Source: CAYINU01 sp964364855
Lineage (GTDB): Bacteria; Margulisbacteria; Marinamargulisbacteria; CAYINU01
Length of the DNA stretch: 16,040 nucleotides
Direction: 5' to 3'
Assembly: GCA_964364855.1 (NCBI GenBank)
Contig: CAYINU010000045.1
Location: 1-16,040, forward strand
The position numbers were made by a program, and so were the translations under genes. The notes beneath the pieces were generated by a model. That model was not told the DNA's origin. It was given only the letters and a program-made list of their open reading frames with translations, and searched no databases. How positions within the stretch are numbered: position 1 is the stretch's first letter; the number at the start of each line of letters is the position of its first letter. Of the stretch, positions 5,917 through 14,126 are shown piece after piece.

Positions 5917-7935
5917 TTGCAAGGCTATGCAGCCATCTTTTTCATGCAAGGCACGTGGATGGGGGGGCTGCTGTTTGCAGTAGGGCTGCTTCATCCCCGG
6001 CTTGCCCTGGCCGGCATGGTCTGTGTCGCGGCTGCCTACGCGGTGGCAACCTTGCTCCATCAAAGCCAGTCGTTTTTGGCCAACCCCGCGCATATCTACA
6101 ATCCGTTGCTGGTTGGGTTTTCGGTGGGGGCCCTTTATACGCTGTCGGTGCCCAGTATTTTTTTGTCTGCCGCCGCGGGGGGACTCACTTACATCGTGAC
6201 CGCGGTGCTGTCTCATCGGTTCGCGGCAGGGCTTAATCTGCCGGTATTGAGCCTGCCCTTTGTCGTCGTCAGCTCGGTCGTATACCTGGCATCAGGTAGT
6301 TTTGGCCAATTGGGGACGGTTGGGGCCCACCTGTCTATTGTCGATATTCCCCTTTTGCCTCATGCCCTAGCTGCATTTTTCCGAGCCTTTGGCAGCCTGT
6401 TATTTATGCCTTATGTCGCGGTTGGTCTGGTGATCACACTCTTACTGTTGCGATCGTCGCGCATCCTGTTTTTCTTGGCATGCATCGGTTTTTTCGTCGG
6501 TACACAATTGACCCATTGGTTTGGATCCGCTCACCCTGCCCTGGGAGATCCAAATGGATTCAACTACATGTTGGTGGCCATGGCCATCGGCGGTATTTAT
6601 CTGGTCCCGTCCTGGCAAAGCCTGGTGATAGCGGTGGTGGGGGTGGTCATCTGTTGGCTGGTGATGGCCGCAGTAGTGGTACTAGGATCCGTATATGCAC
6701 TGCCGGTGTTTACCCTACCTTTCGTTCTGGTCACCTTGGTGCTGGTGTATCTTCTGCAAATCACGCAATACCGGCTAAGGCCGACGTTGTTTAAATCCTC
6801 ACCCGAAGAAACCTTGGATTATTATCTGCAGACCCGCGCCCGGTTTACGGATCAGATTCCCATCCGCCCTCCCTTTTCCGGACGATGGACGGTATGGCAA
6901 GGTTTTGATGGAAAATGGACGCATCAGGGCGCATGGAAATATGCCTATGACTTTGTGATCACCGACGACAACGGTGCAACATTCACCGAAGATGGGGCTC
7001 GGTTACACAACTACTTTTGCTACCAGAAAGCCGTGCTGTCCCCCGTCGCAGGGTATGTGGTCAGCGTGGTCACCCATTTTCCCGACAACCCGATTGGGAC
7101 GGTAGACACGGTTAATAACTGGGGGAATCTGATCATTCTTAGGGACATCCAAGGGCATTTCGTTCTGATTTGCCATCTTTCGCCAAGCAGCATCATGGTT
7201 AAAGAGGGCGACTGGGTGGACTACGACGCCTATTTGGGGCTATGCGGAAATTCCGGATATTCACCGCAACCCCATGTTCATATCCAAGTTCAAGCCTCGG
7301 CAGCCTACGGTGCTCCCACACTGCCCTACACGTTCGCTCACTACGTGAAGGAAAACACGTACCATGCCTATGGCCTTCCGGCGGAAGGCCAAACCATCGA
7401 AGGGCCTGCAACAGGACCGTTCCAAGATCAATTGACCACCTTTGTCCTCGATGACGAACACCTGTATGAAGTCTATAAAAACGACAAAAAAATAGACGAC
7501 TTCCGATTCAAAGTCACCATGGCTTTGGATGGCACGTTCTATTTTTCGACTGACAAAGCCAAGCTGTATTTTGGCAAGCGCGACGGGACCTTTTATTGCC
7601 TCCACATGGACGGCAATGACACCTATCTGGCATGTCTTTTTTTGGCCATGCCGAAATTGCCACTGTGTTTTGCCCCCGACATGGCTTGGACAGACTACAT
7701 CCCGACATCGGTTTTTCTGCACGGATGGAAGAAATTATTTGGAACCCTGGCCAACCTGTTGTTTATAATGGAATCTATCGCAACCTATCAATTTCACTCT
7801 GAAACGGAAGTCACGGGCCACATTCGAAATACCTGGTTTCGCGAATACCGGAACACCCGGATCAGCCTGGACCCCGTCATACAGATCAAATTTTTCAGTT
7901 GCGGTGAATTTGAGTTCAGGAGGGTCATGCAATGA
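5917..7935 (+). CDS. Urea transporter-like channel fused to an M23 (LytM-like) domain
   Basis: This protein has 672 residues from TTG. Residues 1-285 match the UT family of urea channels, with two homologous halves: YNPLLVGFSVG (61-71) and LNLPVLSLPFVV (107-118) correspond to FNYMLVAMAIGG (215-226) and YALPVFTLPFVL (260-271). After a linker, residues 320-470 form an M23-type domain, with H336 and D345 (KWTHQGAWKYAYDF), H420, and the HxH pair H453/H455 (QPHVHIQV). These suggest that the metal ligands are retained. The last 170 residues look beta-rich and resemble nothing I recognise. UT-M23 fusions occur in other Gram-negative bacteria. The start is uncertain: the frame is open back to 5857, and GAGGA at 5874 precedes an in-frame ATC at 5884, which would add a basic N-terminus before the first helix. 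It overlaps the next gene by four bases (ATGA). Confidence 0.85.
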   Translation: MQGYAAIFFMQGTWMGGLLFAVGLLHPRLALAGMVCVAAAYAVATLLHQSQSFLANPAHIYNPLLVGFSVGALYTLSVPSIFLSAAAGGLTYIVTAVLSHRFAAGLNLPVLSLPFVVVSSVVYLASGSFGQLGTVGAHLSIVDIPLLPHALAAFFRAFGSLLFMPYVAVGLVITLLLLRSSRILFFLACIGFFVGTQLTHWFGSAHPALGDPNGFNYMLVAMAIGGIYLVPSWQSLVIAVVGVVICWLVMAAVVVLGSVYALPVFTLPFVLVTLVLVYLLQITQYRLRPTLFKSSPEETLDYYLQTRARFTDQIPIRPPFSGRWTVWQGFDGKWTHQGAWKYAYDFVITDDNGATFTEDGARLHNYFCYQKAVLSPVAGYVVSVVTHFPDNPIGTVDTVNNWGNLIILRDIQGHFVLICHLSPSSIMVKEGDWVDYDAYLGLCGNSGYSPQPHVHIQVQASAAYGAPTLPYTFAHYVKENTYHAYGLPAEGQTIEGPATGPFQDQLTTFVLDDEHLYEVYKNDKKIDDFRFKVTMALDGTFYFSTDKAKLYFGKRDGTFYCLHMDGNDTYLACLFLAMPKLPLCFAPDMAWTDYIPTSVFLHGWKKLFGTLANLLFIMESIATYQFHSETEVTGHIRNTWFREYRNTRISLDPVIQIKFFSCGEFEFRRVMQ

Positions 7936-8774
7936 AACTAAGAACAGGATTTCTCAGACTCGCATGTTTGGCCGCCTCTGCGATTCTGGTCACCGCCGCA
8001 CCAGGTTTCGCATGGGATGCCGCTACTGCCGTGTACTATATCCCCACCACATATGACACGTCGGCAAAGGTTGGCACCCTCGTTAAAGGGGCCTATGCCT
8101 ATTTGGGCACCGGTGCCCATTCTTTGGAGCTCGGCCATGACCAAATCGCCCTCACCAGCTCCGGAGAAAATATTCAATGGAATTATCTGGGTCTTTATAC
8201 GTATCGCATGCCAACCTCGCAATGGAAGGCCGGGTACAGCCGGATCAACGGCGGTGCGCTGATCGGTAATATTGGCATCTTGGGTGGGGCAATAGACTTG
8301 TACAACCCATATGGATACAAGAGCTGGAGCTATGGATTGGATGTATATGGTGGATTCTACGACAACGGCGGAACCGCTTCTACCGTGATGCAATATATGC
8401 CCTACGGCACCTATTATTTTCTCCCACCTTATCTGCCGGGGTACGCCACCATTACCGGTAAAGTCAGCTATGTCTCCGATTCACTAACCCGCAGTTACCT
8501 CGCCTACGAGGCAGAGCTAAAATACTACGTCGGATTGTGGACCATCGAAAGCCAATACTGGCTGGGTGAAACCACTTGGGGCGTGACCAACGGTGGGTTT
8601 GTCATCAATAACACCGACGACATCCTAAAAGATGGCTACAATATCGCGGCGAGCTATCAGTTACTGCCCAAACTGTCCGGAAAGCTGGAGTATCAGTCCC
8701 GCCGCGGGGACACCACCGGAGGTTCCCGCTTCCAGCAGACCAAGGTATCGTACATGCTGACCTACGTATTCTAG
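7932..8774 (+). CDS. Outer-membrane beta-barrel protein
   Basis: This protein has 280 residues with a clear signal peptide (residues 1-27, cleavage expected after GFA, before WD). The mature part is rich in Tyr, Trp and Gly, with alternating hydrophobic strands and turns. It ends in YMLTYVF, a terminal Phe with aromatic and hydrophobic residues at alternate positions, which is the recognition signal for BAM-assisted insertion. About ten to twelve strands would fit. I do not recognise a specific family. Its ATG overlaps the stop of the UT-M23 gene (ATGA), so the two are almost certainly translated together. An outer-membrane pore working with the inner-membrane channel is a natural inference, but not shown by the sequence. 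Confidence 0.75.
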   Translation: MKLRTGFLRLACLAASAILVTAAPGFAWDAATAVYYIPTTYDTSAKVGTLVKGAYAYLGTGAHSLELGHDQIALTSSGENIQWNYLGLYTYRMPTSQWKAGYSRINGGALIGNIGILGGAIDLYNPYGYKSWSYGLDVYGGFYDNGGTASTVMQYMPYGTYYFLPPYLPGYATITGKVSYVSDSLTRSYLAYEAELKYYVGLWTIESQYWLGETTWGVTNGGFVINNTDDILKDGYNIAASYQLLPKLSGKLEYQSRRGDTTGGSRFQQTKVSYMLTYVF

Positions 8775-8802
8775 CGCATCCACAGTCGATTGCGGGACGC
8801 GC

Positions 8803-11493
8803 GTGAGCACATTTGATTTACAATCCCGCCGGGGTGAAGTCTGGAACAAATTGGTGCGGGAGGCGGAAGGCCTCCCCACCTTGCCGGACGCATTGCGCAT
8901 ATTGCTCGACGAGCTGGTCCTCATCGAGCGCTTCTGGGCCTATCCGGGGCCGGAGGTATTGGCCAAGTTATATGAGTACCTCAATACCGCCTCTTACTCG
9001 TTATTCAAACAATTGGTTTCCAATGTCTATTGCAGCCTGAACGACAAGGGCTATCGGGTCCGTTCCTATGCCCCGTTCGTATCCAACCTTAGCTTGCTGG
9101 ATAAGCCCTTGTTGCATGACCAACAATTGCTCGTCCCCGGACCCAGCTTCGACAATGTCAAAAAAACCTATTTCGAAGTCTTGGTCATCCACCCACTGAT
9201 CCGCGAATACGAAAGCATGTACCGTACCGCGTTGGCAGAATTGCGCTCAGACCGGGATGAATTTGTCTACGACTTGGTGTTTGTAGACAGCGCGCAAGAT
9301 GCCATTGCGGCCGTGCTTTGCAACCCGGAAATCCAGTCCGTTGTCATGGTATCGGGATTTGTTATCGCACATCCGAATACACATTCGCTCGCCACAGACT
9401 ATCTGACGTTTCTCAAGAATCCCCAATACCATGCACAATTGGAAAAAAACATACTGCTAGAGCTTAGCCGCTATATCAAAGCCATACGCCCCGAATTGGA
9501 TCAATTTTTTATCAGCGAAACCCCCGCCAACCAAATGGAGGCGGATTTCCGCGAAGCCTTTTCCCGCATTTTATTCCACATTCGTCCGTTTCAAGACCTG
9601 CATTATCATATTCTCAATGGGGTGCGCGAGCGGTTTTCCACGCCGTTTTTTCATGCCCTGCAGGCCTATAGCAAAAAACCTCGGGGGATGTTTCATGCCT
9701 TGCCACTGTCCCGGGCAAAATCGGTACAAGAATCACCCTGGACCCAAGATATGCTGGCTTTCTATGGCCCCAATATTTTTCTGGCGGAAACCTCAGCCAC
9801 CCAAGGTGGGCTGGACTCTCTCTTGGACCCGAAGGGCACGATCAAGCAAGCTCAGGACGCCGCCGCCCGAGCGTTCGGCGCGGAAAAAACCTTTTTTGTA
9901 ACCAACGGGTCTTCCACGGCCAACAAAATTATTATGCAGGCCACGCTGTGCCCCTCTGACATCGTGCTGCTGTCTTCTGATTGTCATAAGTCGGTACCCT
10001 ATGCGGCCATTCTCACGGGTGCTACGCCAATTTTTTTGGAAACCTATTTTCTGCCCGAATATGACTTGTATGGGGCCGTTAGCTTGCGTCGCATTAAGGA
10101 GGTGCTTTTGGATCTCAAATCCCGGGGTCTGCTGGATCGCGCCAAGCAAATTACGCTGACCAATTCCACGTTCGACGGCATCGTCTATAACGTTGCTCAG
10201 TTGATGACCGAAATTCTGGCTATTAAGCCCGACATTATTTTCCATTGGGATGAGGCCTGGTTTGCCTTCGGCCATTTTAATCCCCTTTACCAAGGACGAA
10301 CCGCGATGTCTGTGGCCAAGCGGCTTAAAGCCTATTTTCACTCCGGGGAATACCGTCAATTTTACCAAAATTGGAAGAAGACATTTTTCCGGCAAGATCT
10401 ATCCCAGTTCGAGTCCTGGGATCAGCCCCTTTACCCCGATCCGGACAAAGCTGTGGTGCGGGCCTATGTCACCCAGTCCACCCATAAGACCCAATCTGCT
10501 TTTCGGCAGGGCTCGATGATCCACATTGATGACGCACAATTTAATAAGGACAGGTTTTTCGAAGCCTACCGCATGCATACGTCCACCTCGCCCAATTACC
10601 AAATTCTGGCCTCATTGGATGTGGGACGACGTCAGGCGTCACTCGAGGGGTTTGACCAGGTTAAGCGAATGTTGCAATTGGCGGATCGGCTGCGCAGGGC
10701 CATTCGCAACTCTGCCCCGCTGCAACCCTACTTTAAGGTCCTTGAAGACACGGATATGGTCCCGGACAGTTTCCGCCTCTCCCCATCGTCATCCACCCCG
10801 CCGGCAGGTGGCTACGCCCAAATCCTGGATCGCTGGCAAAACGCGGAGTTTGTTGTGGACCCCACACGGATTACACTCGACATCCGCAATACCGGTATAG
10901 TGGGCAGCAGTTTTCGTGAACTGCTGATCAACCGCTATAACATCCAGGTGAATAAGACCTCTCATTATACGGCGCTGTTTATCGTGAACATCGGCTCGAC
11001 CGAGGCCACTGTGGACTACCTCATCCAGGTCTTGCATGAAATCGCGGCGCGTCTGTGCGCCAACTCCAGCCTAAAGACCCGGTCTGTAGATGCCGTCGTC
11101 GAACTCCCGCCGGACCGGCACTTTCATCCCGCGTTCCGTCCCTTCGAACTGGGCACGACCGAGGCTGTGGCCATGCGAGACGCCTACTATATGGGCCTTG
11201 AAGAAGACGCCATCGAATATGCTCCCCTAGATACCGAAACCTTGGCCGAGGTCGAACAAAATCGCGAATTGGTGTCCGCCGGTTTTGTCACCCCTTACCC
11301 GCCCGGATTCCCCATTTTGGTACCCGGCCAGCGCATTACCTACCAGAGCATGTTGTATCTGCAACGGCTCAAAATCAAAGAAATTCATGGATATACCCCC
11401 AACCAAGGTCTCAAGGTCTTCAAAAAGCGTTTTTTAGACACCTTGTTAAAACAAAGGACACCCGATAGTGCCTCCGCGTACCAAGTCGCTTAA
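8803..11493 (+). CDS. PLP-dependent Orn/Lys/Arg-type decarboxylase, large form
   Basis: This 896-residue protein belongs to the fold-type I (group III) amino acid decarboxylases, which release CO2 from ornithine, lysine or arginine to give putrescine, cadaverine or agmatine. Visible marks are FVTNGSSTANKII (cofactor phosphate region), SSDCHKSVPYAAIL, and D483 in FHWDEAWFAFGHFNP, which contacts the PLP pyridine nitrogen. K562 in TQSTHKTQSAFRQGSMIH forms the Schiff base. A C-terminal domain contains PYPPGFPILVPGQRI (about 824-838), as in the family. It is 140-180 residues longer than the E. coli enzymes; the first 300 residues are only loosely similar to the usual wing domain. The substrate cannot be told from sequence. 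The start is GTG with a weak GGGA upstream. The gene lies 28 bases after the barrel gene and overlaps the next by 26. Confidence 0.88.
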   Translation: MSTFDLQSRRGEVWNKLVREAEGLPTLPDALRILLDELVLIERFWAYPGPEVLAKLYEYLNTASYSLFKQLVSNVYCSLNDKGYRVRSYAPFVSNLSLLDKPLLHDQQLLVPGPSFDNVKKTYFEVLVIHPLIREYESMYRTALAELRSDRDEFVYDLVFVDSAQDAIAAVLCNPEIQSVVMVSGFVIAHPNTHSLATDYLTFLKNPQYHAQLEKNILLELSRYIKAIRPELDQFFISETPANQMEADFREAFSRILFHIRPFQDLHYHILNGVRERFSTPFFHALQAYSKKPRGMFHALPLSRAKSVQESPWTQDMLAFYGPNIFLAETSATQGGLDSLLDPKGTIKQAQDAAARAFGAEKTFFVTNGSSTANKIIMQATLCPSDIVLLSSDCHKSVPYAAILTGATPIFLETYFLPEYDLYGAVSLRRIKEVLLDLKSRGLLDRAKQITLTNSTFDGIVYNVAQLMTEILAIKPDIIFHWDEAWFAFGHFNPLYQGRTAMSVAKRLKAYFHSGEYRQFYQNWKKTFFRQDLSQFESWDQPLYPDPDKAVVRAYVTQSTHKTQSAFRQGSMIHIDDAQFNKDRFFEAYRMHTSTSPNYQILASLDVGRRQASLEGFDQVKRMLQLADRLRRAIRNSAPLQPYFKVLEDTDMVPDSFRLSPSSSTPPAGGYAQILDRWQNAEFVVDPTRITLDIRNTGIVGSSFRELLINRYNIQVNKTSHYTALFIVNIGSTEATVDYLIQVLHEIAARLCANSSLKTRSVDAVVELPPDRHFHPAFRPFELGTTEAVAMRDAYYMGLEEDAIEYAPLDTETLAEVEQNRELVSAGFVTPYPPGFPILVPGQRITYQSMLYLQRLKIKEIHGYTPNQGLKVFKKRFLDTLLKQRTPDSASAYQVA

Positions 11494-12973
11494 CACTCTC
11501 GATGAGCTCAAGCGCTATTGGGCCCAAAACAAGGTGCCCTATTATTTTGTAGGGGCCTCCGCGTTTAACCTGATTGATCTGGACCGATGGATCAATCGTC
11601 TCACGTACATCGTGTATATTCCGCCCGACAAAAAACGGCGGGCCAATGTCATCACGCCGGTCAACTCCAGCGCGCCCGTTTTTGACCACTATGAACAAAT
11701 ACCCGCCTACTTGCTGGAGCATAAACAGGTTCTGGATTTTATAAAAAAGGACCGTAAATCCGCTGGTAAATCCATGCCCAATGTCATTTTTTTGTTTTTT
11801 GACGAAGGCCTTGAAAAACGCTGCAAAGCATTGGATCTACAGGTCTGCCATCCGCCCTTTAAGCGTATTAAAAAATACGACAACAAGGTCAATGCCACCC
11901 GGCTGGGCAATCAAGCAGGCGTTCCCAGCGTGCCAAATATTTTGGCCAAAGTGGATAGTTATGGCACACTGAGAAAACTAGCCAAGCAAGCCAATCTCGG
12001 AAAACAGTGGGTGGTGCAAACGCCGTATGGAGACTCTGGTAAAACCACGTTTTTTATCGCTTCCGAAGACGACTATAACGCGCACTCTTGGCGTATCGAA
12101 AAAGAAGCGTGTGTCAAAATCATGAAACGTATTCGCTGTGCAAGCGCGGCAATCGAAGCATGTGCCACCCATCGCGGCACCTTTACGGGACCGCTGATGT
12201 CTGAACTGATCGGACATCCGGCGCTCACGCCCTATCCCGGGGGGTGGTGTGGCAACGATCTGCACCCCACTGGTTTTTCGATGGCCATTCGAAAAACGGC
12301 GCAAGACATGACCGTCAAACTCGGCAACGCATTGTATAAAAACGGATACAAAGGCTACTTCGAAGTCGACTACCTTATTGACAGGGACACTCGAGATGTC
12401 TACTTCGGCGAGCTCAATCCCCGTATCAGCGGCATCACACCGATGACCAGTAATTCGCCTTATGCGGAACAAACTGCCCCACTATTTTTGCTGCACCTCA
12501 CCGAGTTCGCCGGTATTGAATTTGAATTGGACGCGACCACCTACAACCACGATGTCTTGCGCCACGGCGCTCAGGGTGCGTCGGGGCAATTGATCTTTAA
12601 ATATGTTGACCCCGAACTCAAAGTCATCGCGCATGCTCCGGAGGGCGGCATCTACACCTTAGATGAATCCGGCAGGCTGACATGGAAAAAACATGCCATC
12701 CATCGCAATGCAGCCCGAGGTGAAAACGAAGGGTTTCTCATGCAGATCAAAAGCAAAGACGAATACGTGTATCACGGGGAAGACATGGCCATTATGTTTA
12801 TCAATACCCCGGTGATGGGTAAAAAGGGATCACTTACCCGTATGGCAAACAAATGGATCAAGGCTCTTCGTAACGCATATATTTTACGAGACCTCACTGA
12901 GGAAGAGAGCGCCATTATCGACCGTTATCAAAACCCTGGAGTTCGTTTGAAAAGGACTCACGCCGATGGGTAA
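11468..12973 (+). CDS. ATP-grasp domain ligase
   Basis: This 501-residue enzyme is of the ATP-grasp superfamily, which activates a carboxylate as acyl-phosphate and couples it to an amine or thiol. Residues 1-130 form an N-terminal domain. The ATP-binding lobe has the Gly-rich loop QTPYGDSGKTTFF (about 183-195). The catalytic lobe has GYFEVDYLI with D301, then E315 and N317 in FGELNPRISGITPMTSN, the expected Mg-ATP ligands and ribose/phosphate loop. A C-terminal domain of about 150 residues (360-501) does not match a family I know. It is not a recognised carbamoyl-phosphate, biotin carboxylase or purine enzyme. Sitting between a decarboxylase and an Ntn hydrolase, it may make an amide of the amine product. 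Start GTG with AAAGGA upstream; it overlaps the decarboxylase by 26 bases and the next gene by 8. Confidence 0.85.
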   Translation: MPPRTKSLNTLDELKRYWAQNKVPYYFVGASAFNLIDLDRWINRLTYIVYIPPDKKRRANVITPVNSSAPVFDHYEQIPAYLLEHKQVLDFIKKDRKSAGKSMPNVIFLFFDEGLEKRCKALDLQVCHPPFKRIKKYDNKVNATRLGNQAGVPSVPNILAKVDSYGTLRKLAKQANLGKQWVVQTPYGDSGKTTFFIASEDDYNAHSWRIEKEACVKIMKRIRCASAAIEACATHRGTFTGPLMSELIGHPALTPYPGGWCGNDLHPTGFSMAIRKTAQDMTVKLGNALYKNGYKGYFEVDYLIDRDTRDVYFGELNPRISGITPMTSNSPYAEQTAPLFLLHLTEFAGIEFELDATTYNHDVLRHGAQGASGQLIFKYVDPELKVIAHAPEGGIYTLDESGRLTWKKHAIHRNAARGENEGFLMQIKSKDEYVYHGEDMAIMFINTPVMGKKGSLTRMANKWIKALRNAYILRDLTEEESAIIDRYQNPGVRLKRTHADG

Positions 12974-13946
12974 ATACCTTCAAAAACGATTTCGCTCTGT
13001 GGCCGAGGCTGTTCCCGGCGAAAAGTGGCAACAGTTTTTTGGCGAGTCCCATCACCGCTACCGCAAGTGGTTCTTAAAAGAAGGCGAACTCAACCGCCCC
13101 AGCTACGCCCAATGCCGCGAGGCGTTGCAGACTTACATGCCAGAATTTGTCCCCATGTGGGAACACCTGGTCACCCTCGCCGGTGGCGGTGATTTGGAAG
13201 CACGACTATTGAGCTTGTATTGCCATACCCCTTACGCCTCGGGCTGCTCCCAGGCGGTATGGACGCGATATAATCCCATCCTGGTTCGCAATTATGACTA
13301 CGGACTCAACAGCTGCGAGGGCCTGATTCTCAAAAGCAAATGGCACAATACCGAAGTCATTGCCTCGACCGATTGTCTTTGGGGTGTGCTAGATGGGATG
13401 AATGAACACGGGCTGATCGTCTCATTGTCATTTGGAGGGAAAGAAGCCATTGGCGAGGGATTCGGCATTCCATTGATCTTGCGGTACATCCTCGAATTTT
13501 GCAAAACGACAGCCGAAGCCACCGAAGTTCTGTGCCGCATCCCCACCCACATGGCCTACAACGTCACGTTTTTGGATGCCTATTTTAATCTCAATACGAT
13601 CGAAATTTCACCCATTGCTCCACCCGAAGTTAGCCACAAACCCCTGGCGGTGAACCATCAGGGTGATTTTGAACTCACCAACTACGCGATGTTCTCCAAG
13701 TCCCATGAACGCAAACAGGCCATTTTGGAACGGTTATATGACCCCTATGTATCGTTGGAAGCCTTTATCAATTCATTTGAATATGCACCACTGTGGGTAT
13801 CTGACCATGAGGACGGATTCGGCACGCTGTACACCGCCGTCTACAATCCCTCATTACGCGCCATGGAATTCCGCTGGCCCTACCACACCCGCATGTACCA
13901 ATCTTTCGCCGCCTTCGAAGAGCGGGATATGTGGGTGGCGTATTAG
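12966..13946 (+). CDS. C45-family Ntn hydrolase / acyltransferase
   Basis: This 326-residue protein resembles the C45 peptidase family, whose model is fungal acyl-CoA:isopenicillin N acyltransferase. These proteins cut themselves before a Cys that then becomes the N-terminal nucleophile. Here C94 in ASGCSQAVW is the likely nucleophile, so the cut would fall between G93 and C94 and give chains of about 10 and 26 kDa. The RNYDY motif (R108, N109, D111) follows at the expected distance. Other family-like parts are LWGVLDGMNEHGLIVSLSFGG, THMAYNVTFLDA and the C-terminal LYTAVYNPSLRAMEFRWP. Bacterial members hydrolyse or transfer acyl groups on small amides and conjugated bile salts. It is last in the operon and overlaps the ATP-grasp gene by 8 bases. 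No secretion signal is seen, so it acts in the cytoplasm. Confidence 0.85.
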   Translation: MGKYLQKRFRSVAEAVPGEKWQQFFGESHHRYRKWFLKEGELNRPSYAQCREALQTYMPEFVPMWEHLVTLAGGGDLEARLLSLYCHTPYASGCSQAVWTRYNPILVRNYDYGLNSCEGLILKSKWHNTEVIASTDCLWGVLDGMNEHGLIVSLSFGGKEAIGEGFGIPLILRYILEFCKTTAEATEVLCRIPTHMAYNVTFLDAYFNLNTIEISPIAPPEVSHKPLAVNHQGDFELTNYAMFSKSHERKQAILERLYDPYVSLEAFINSFEYAPLWVSDHEDGFGTLYTAVYNPSLRAMEFRWPYHTRMYQSFAAFEERDMWVAY

Positions 13947-13952
13947 CTCGCG

Positions 13953-13981
13953 TTGACAACGCCAAAGCCGGTCTTTACACT
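13953..13981 (+). promoter_or_regulatory. Sigma-70 promoter of tRNA-Ala
   Basis: A perfect -35 TTGACA (13953-13958) and a TACACT -10 (13976-13981) are separated by exactly 17 bases. Transcription should start near 13988, about eight bases before the tRNA. It is the best promoter in the window. The -35 begins 7 bases after the stop codon of the C45 gene. Confidence 0.8.
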
Positions 13982-13995
13982 AATTCGAACCGATC

Positions 13996-14071
<76 letters not shown>

Positions 14072-14099
14072 AAGTTTACTCCCACCCAAAACGGGCTCG

Positions 14100-14126
14100 C
14101 GTGCGGCTCCGCCGCGAAGCGGTTTT
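14100..14126 (+). terminator. Terminator-like hairpin after tRNA-Ala; palindromic element, copy 2
   Basis: CCGC (14112-14115), loop GAA and GCGG (14119-14122) form a short stable stem followed directly by TTTT (14123-14126), the form of an intrinsic terminator. An alternative stem, GCGGC (14103-14107) with GCCGC (14111-14115), overlaps and competes. The block shares CGTGCGGCTCC and, in reverse complement, CGCTTCGCGG with the element at 3015-3042. The T-run reaches the stop codon of the convergent merA gene, so it serves the tRNA side better. Confidence 0.5.
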
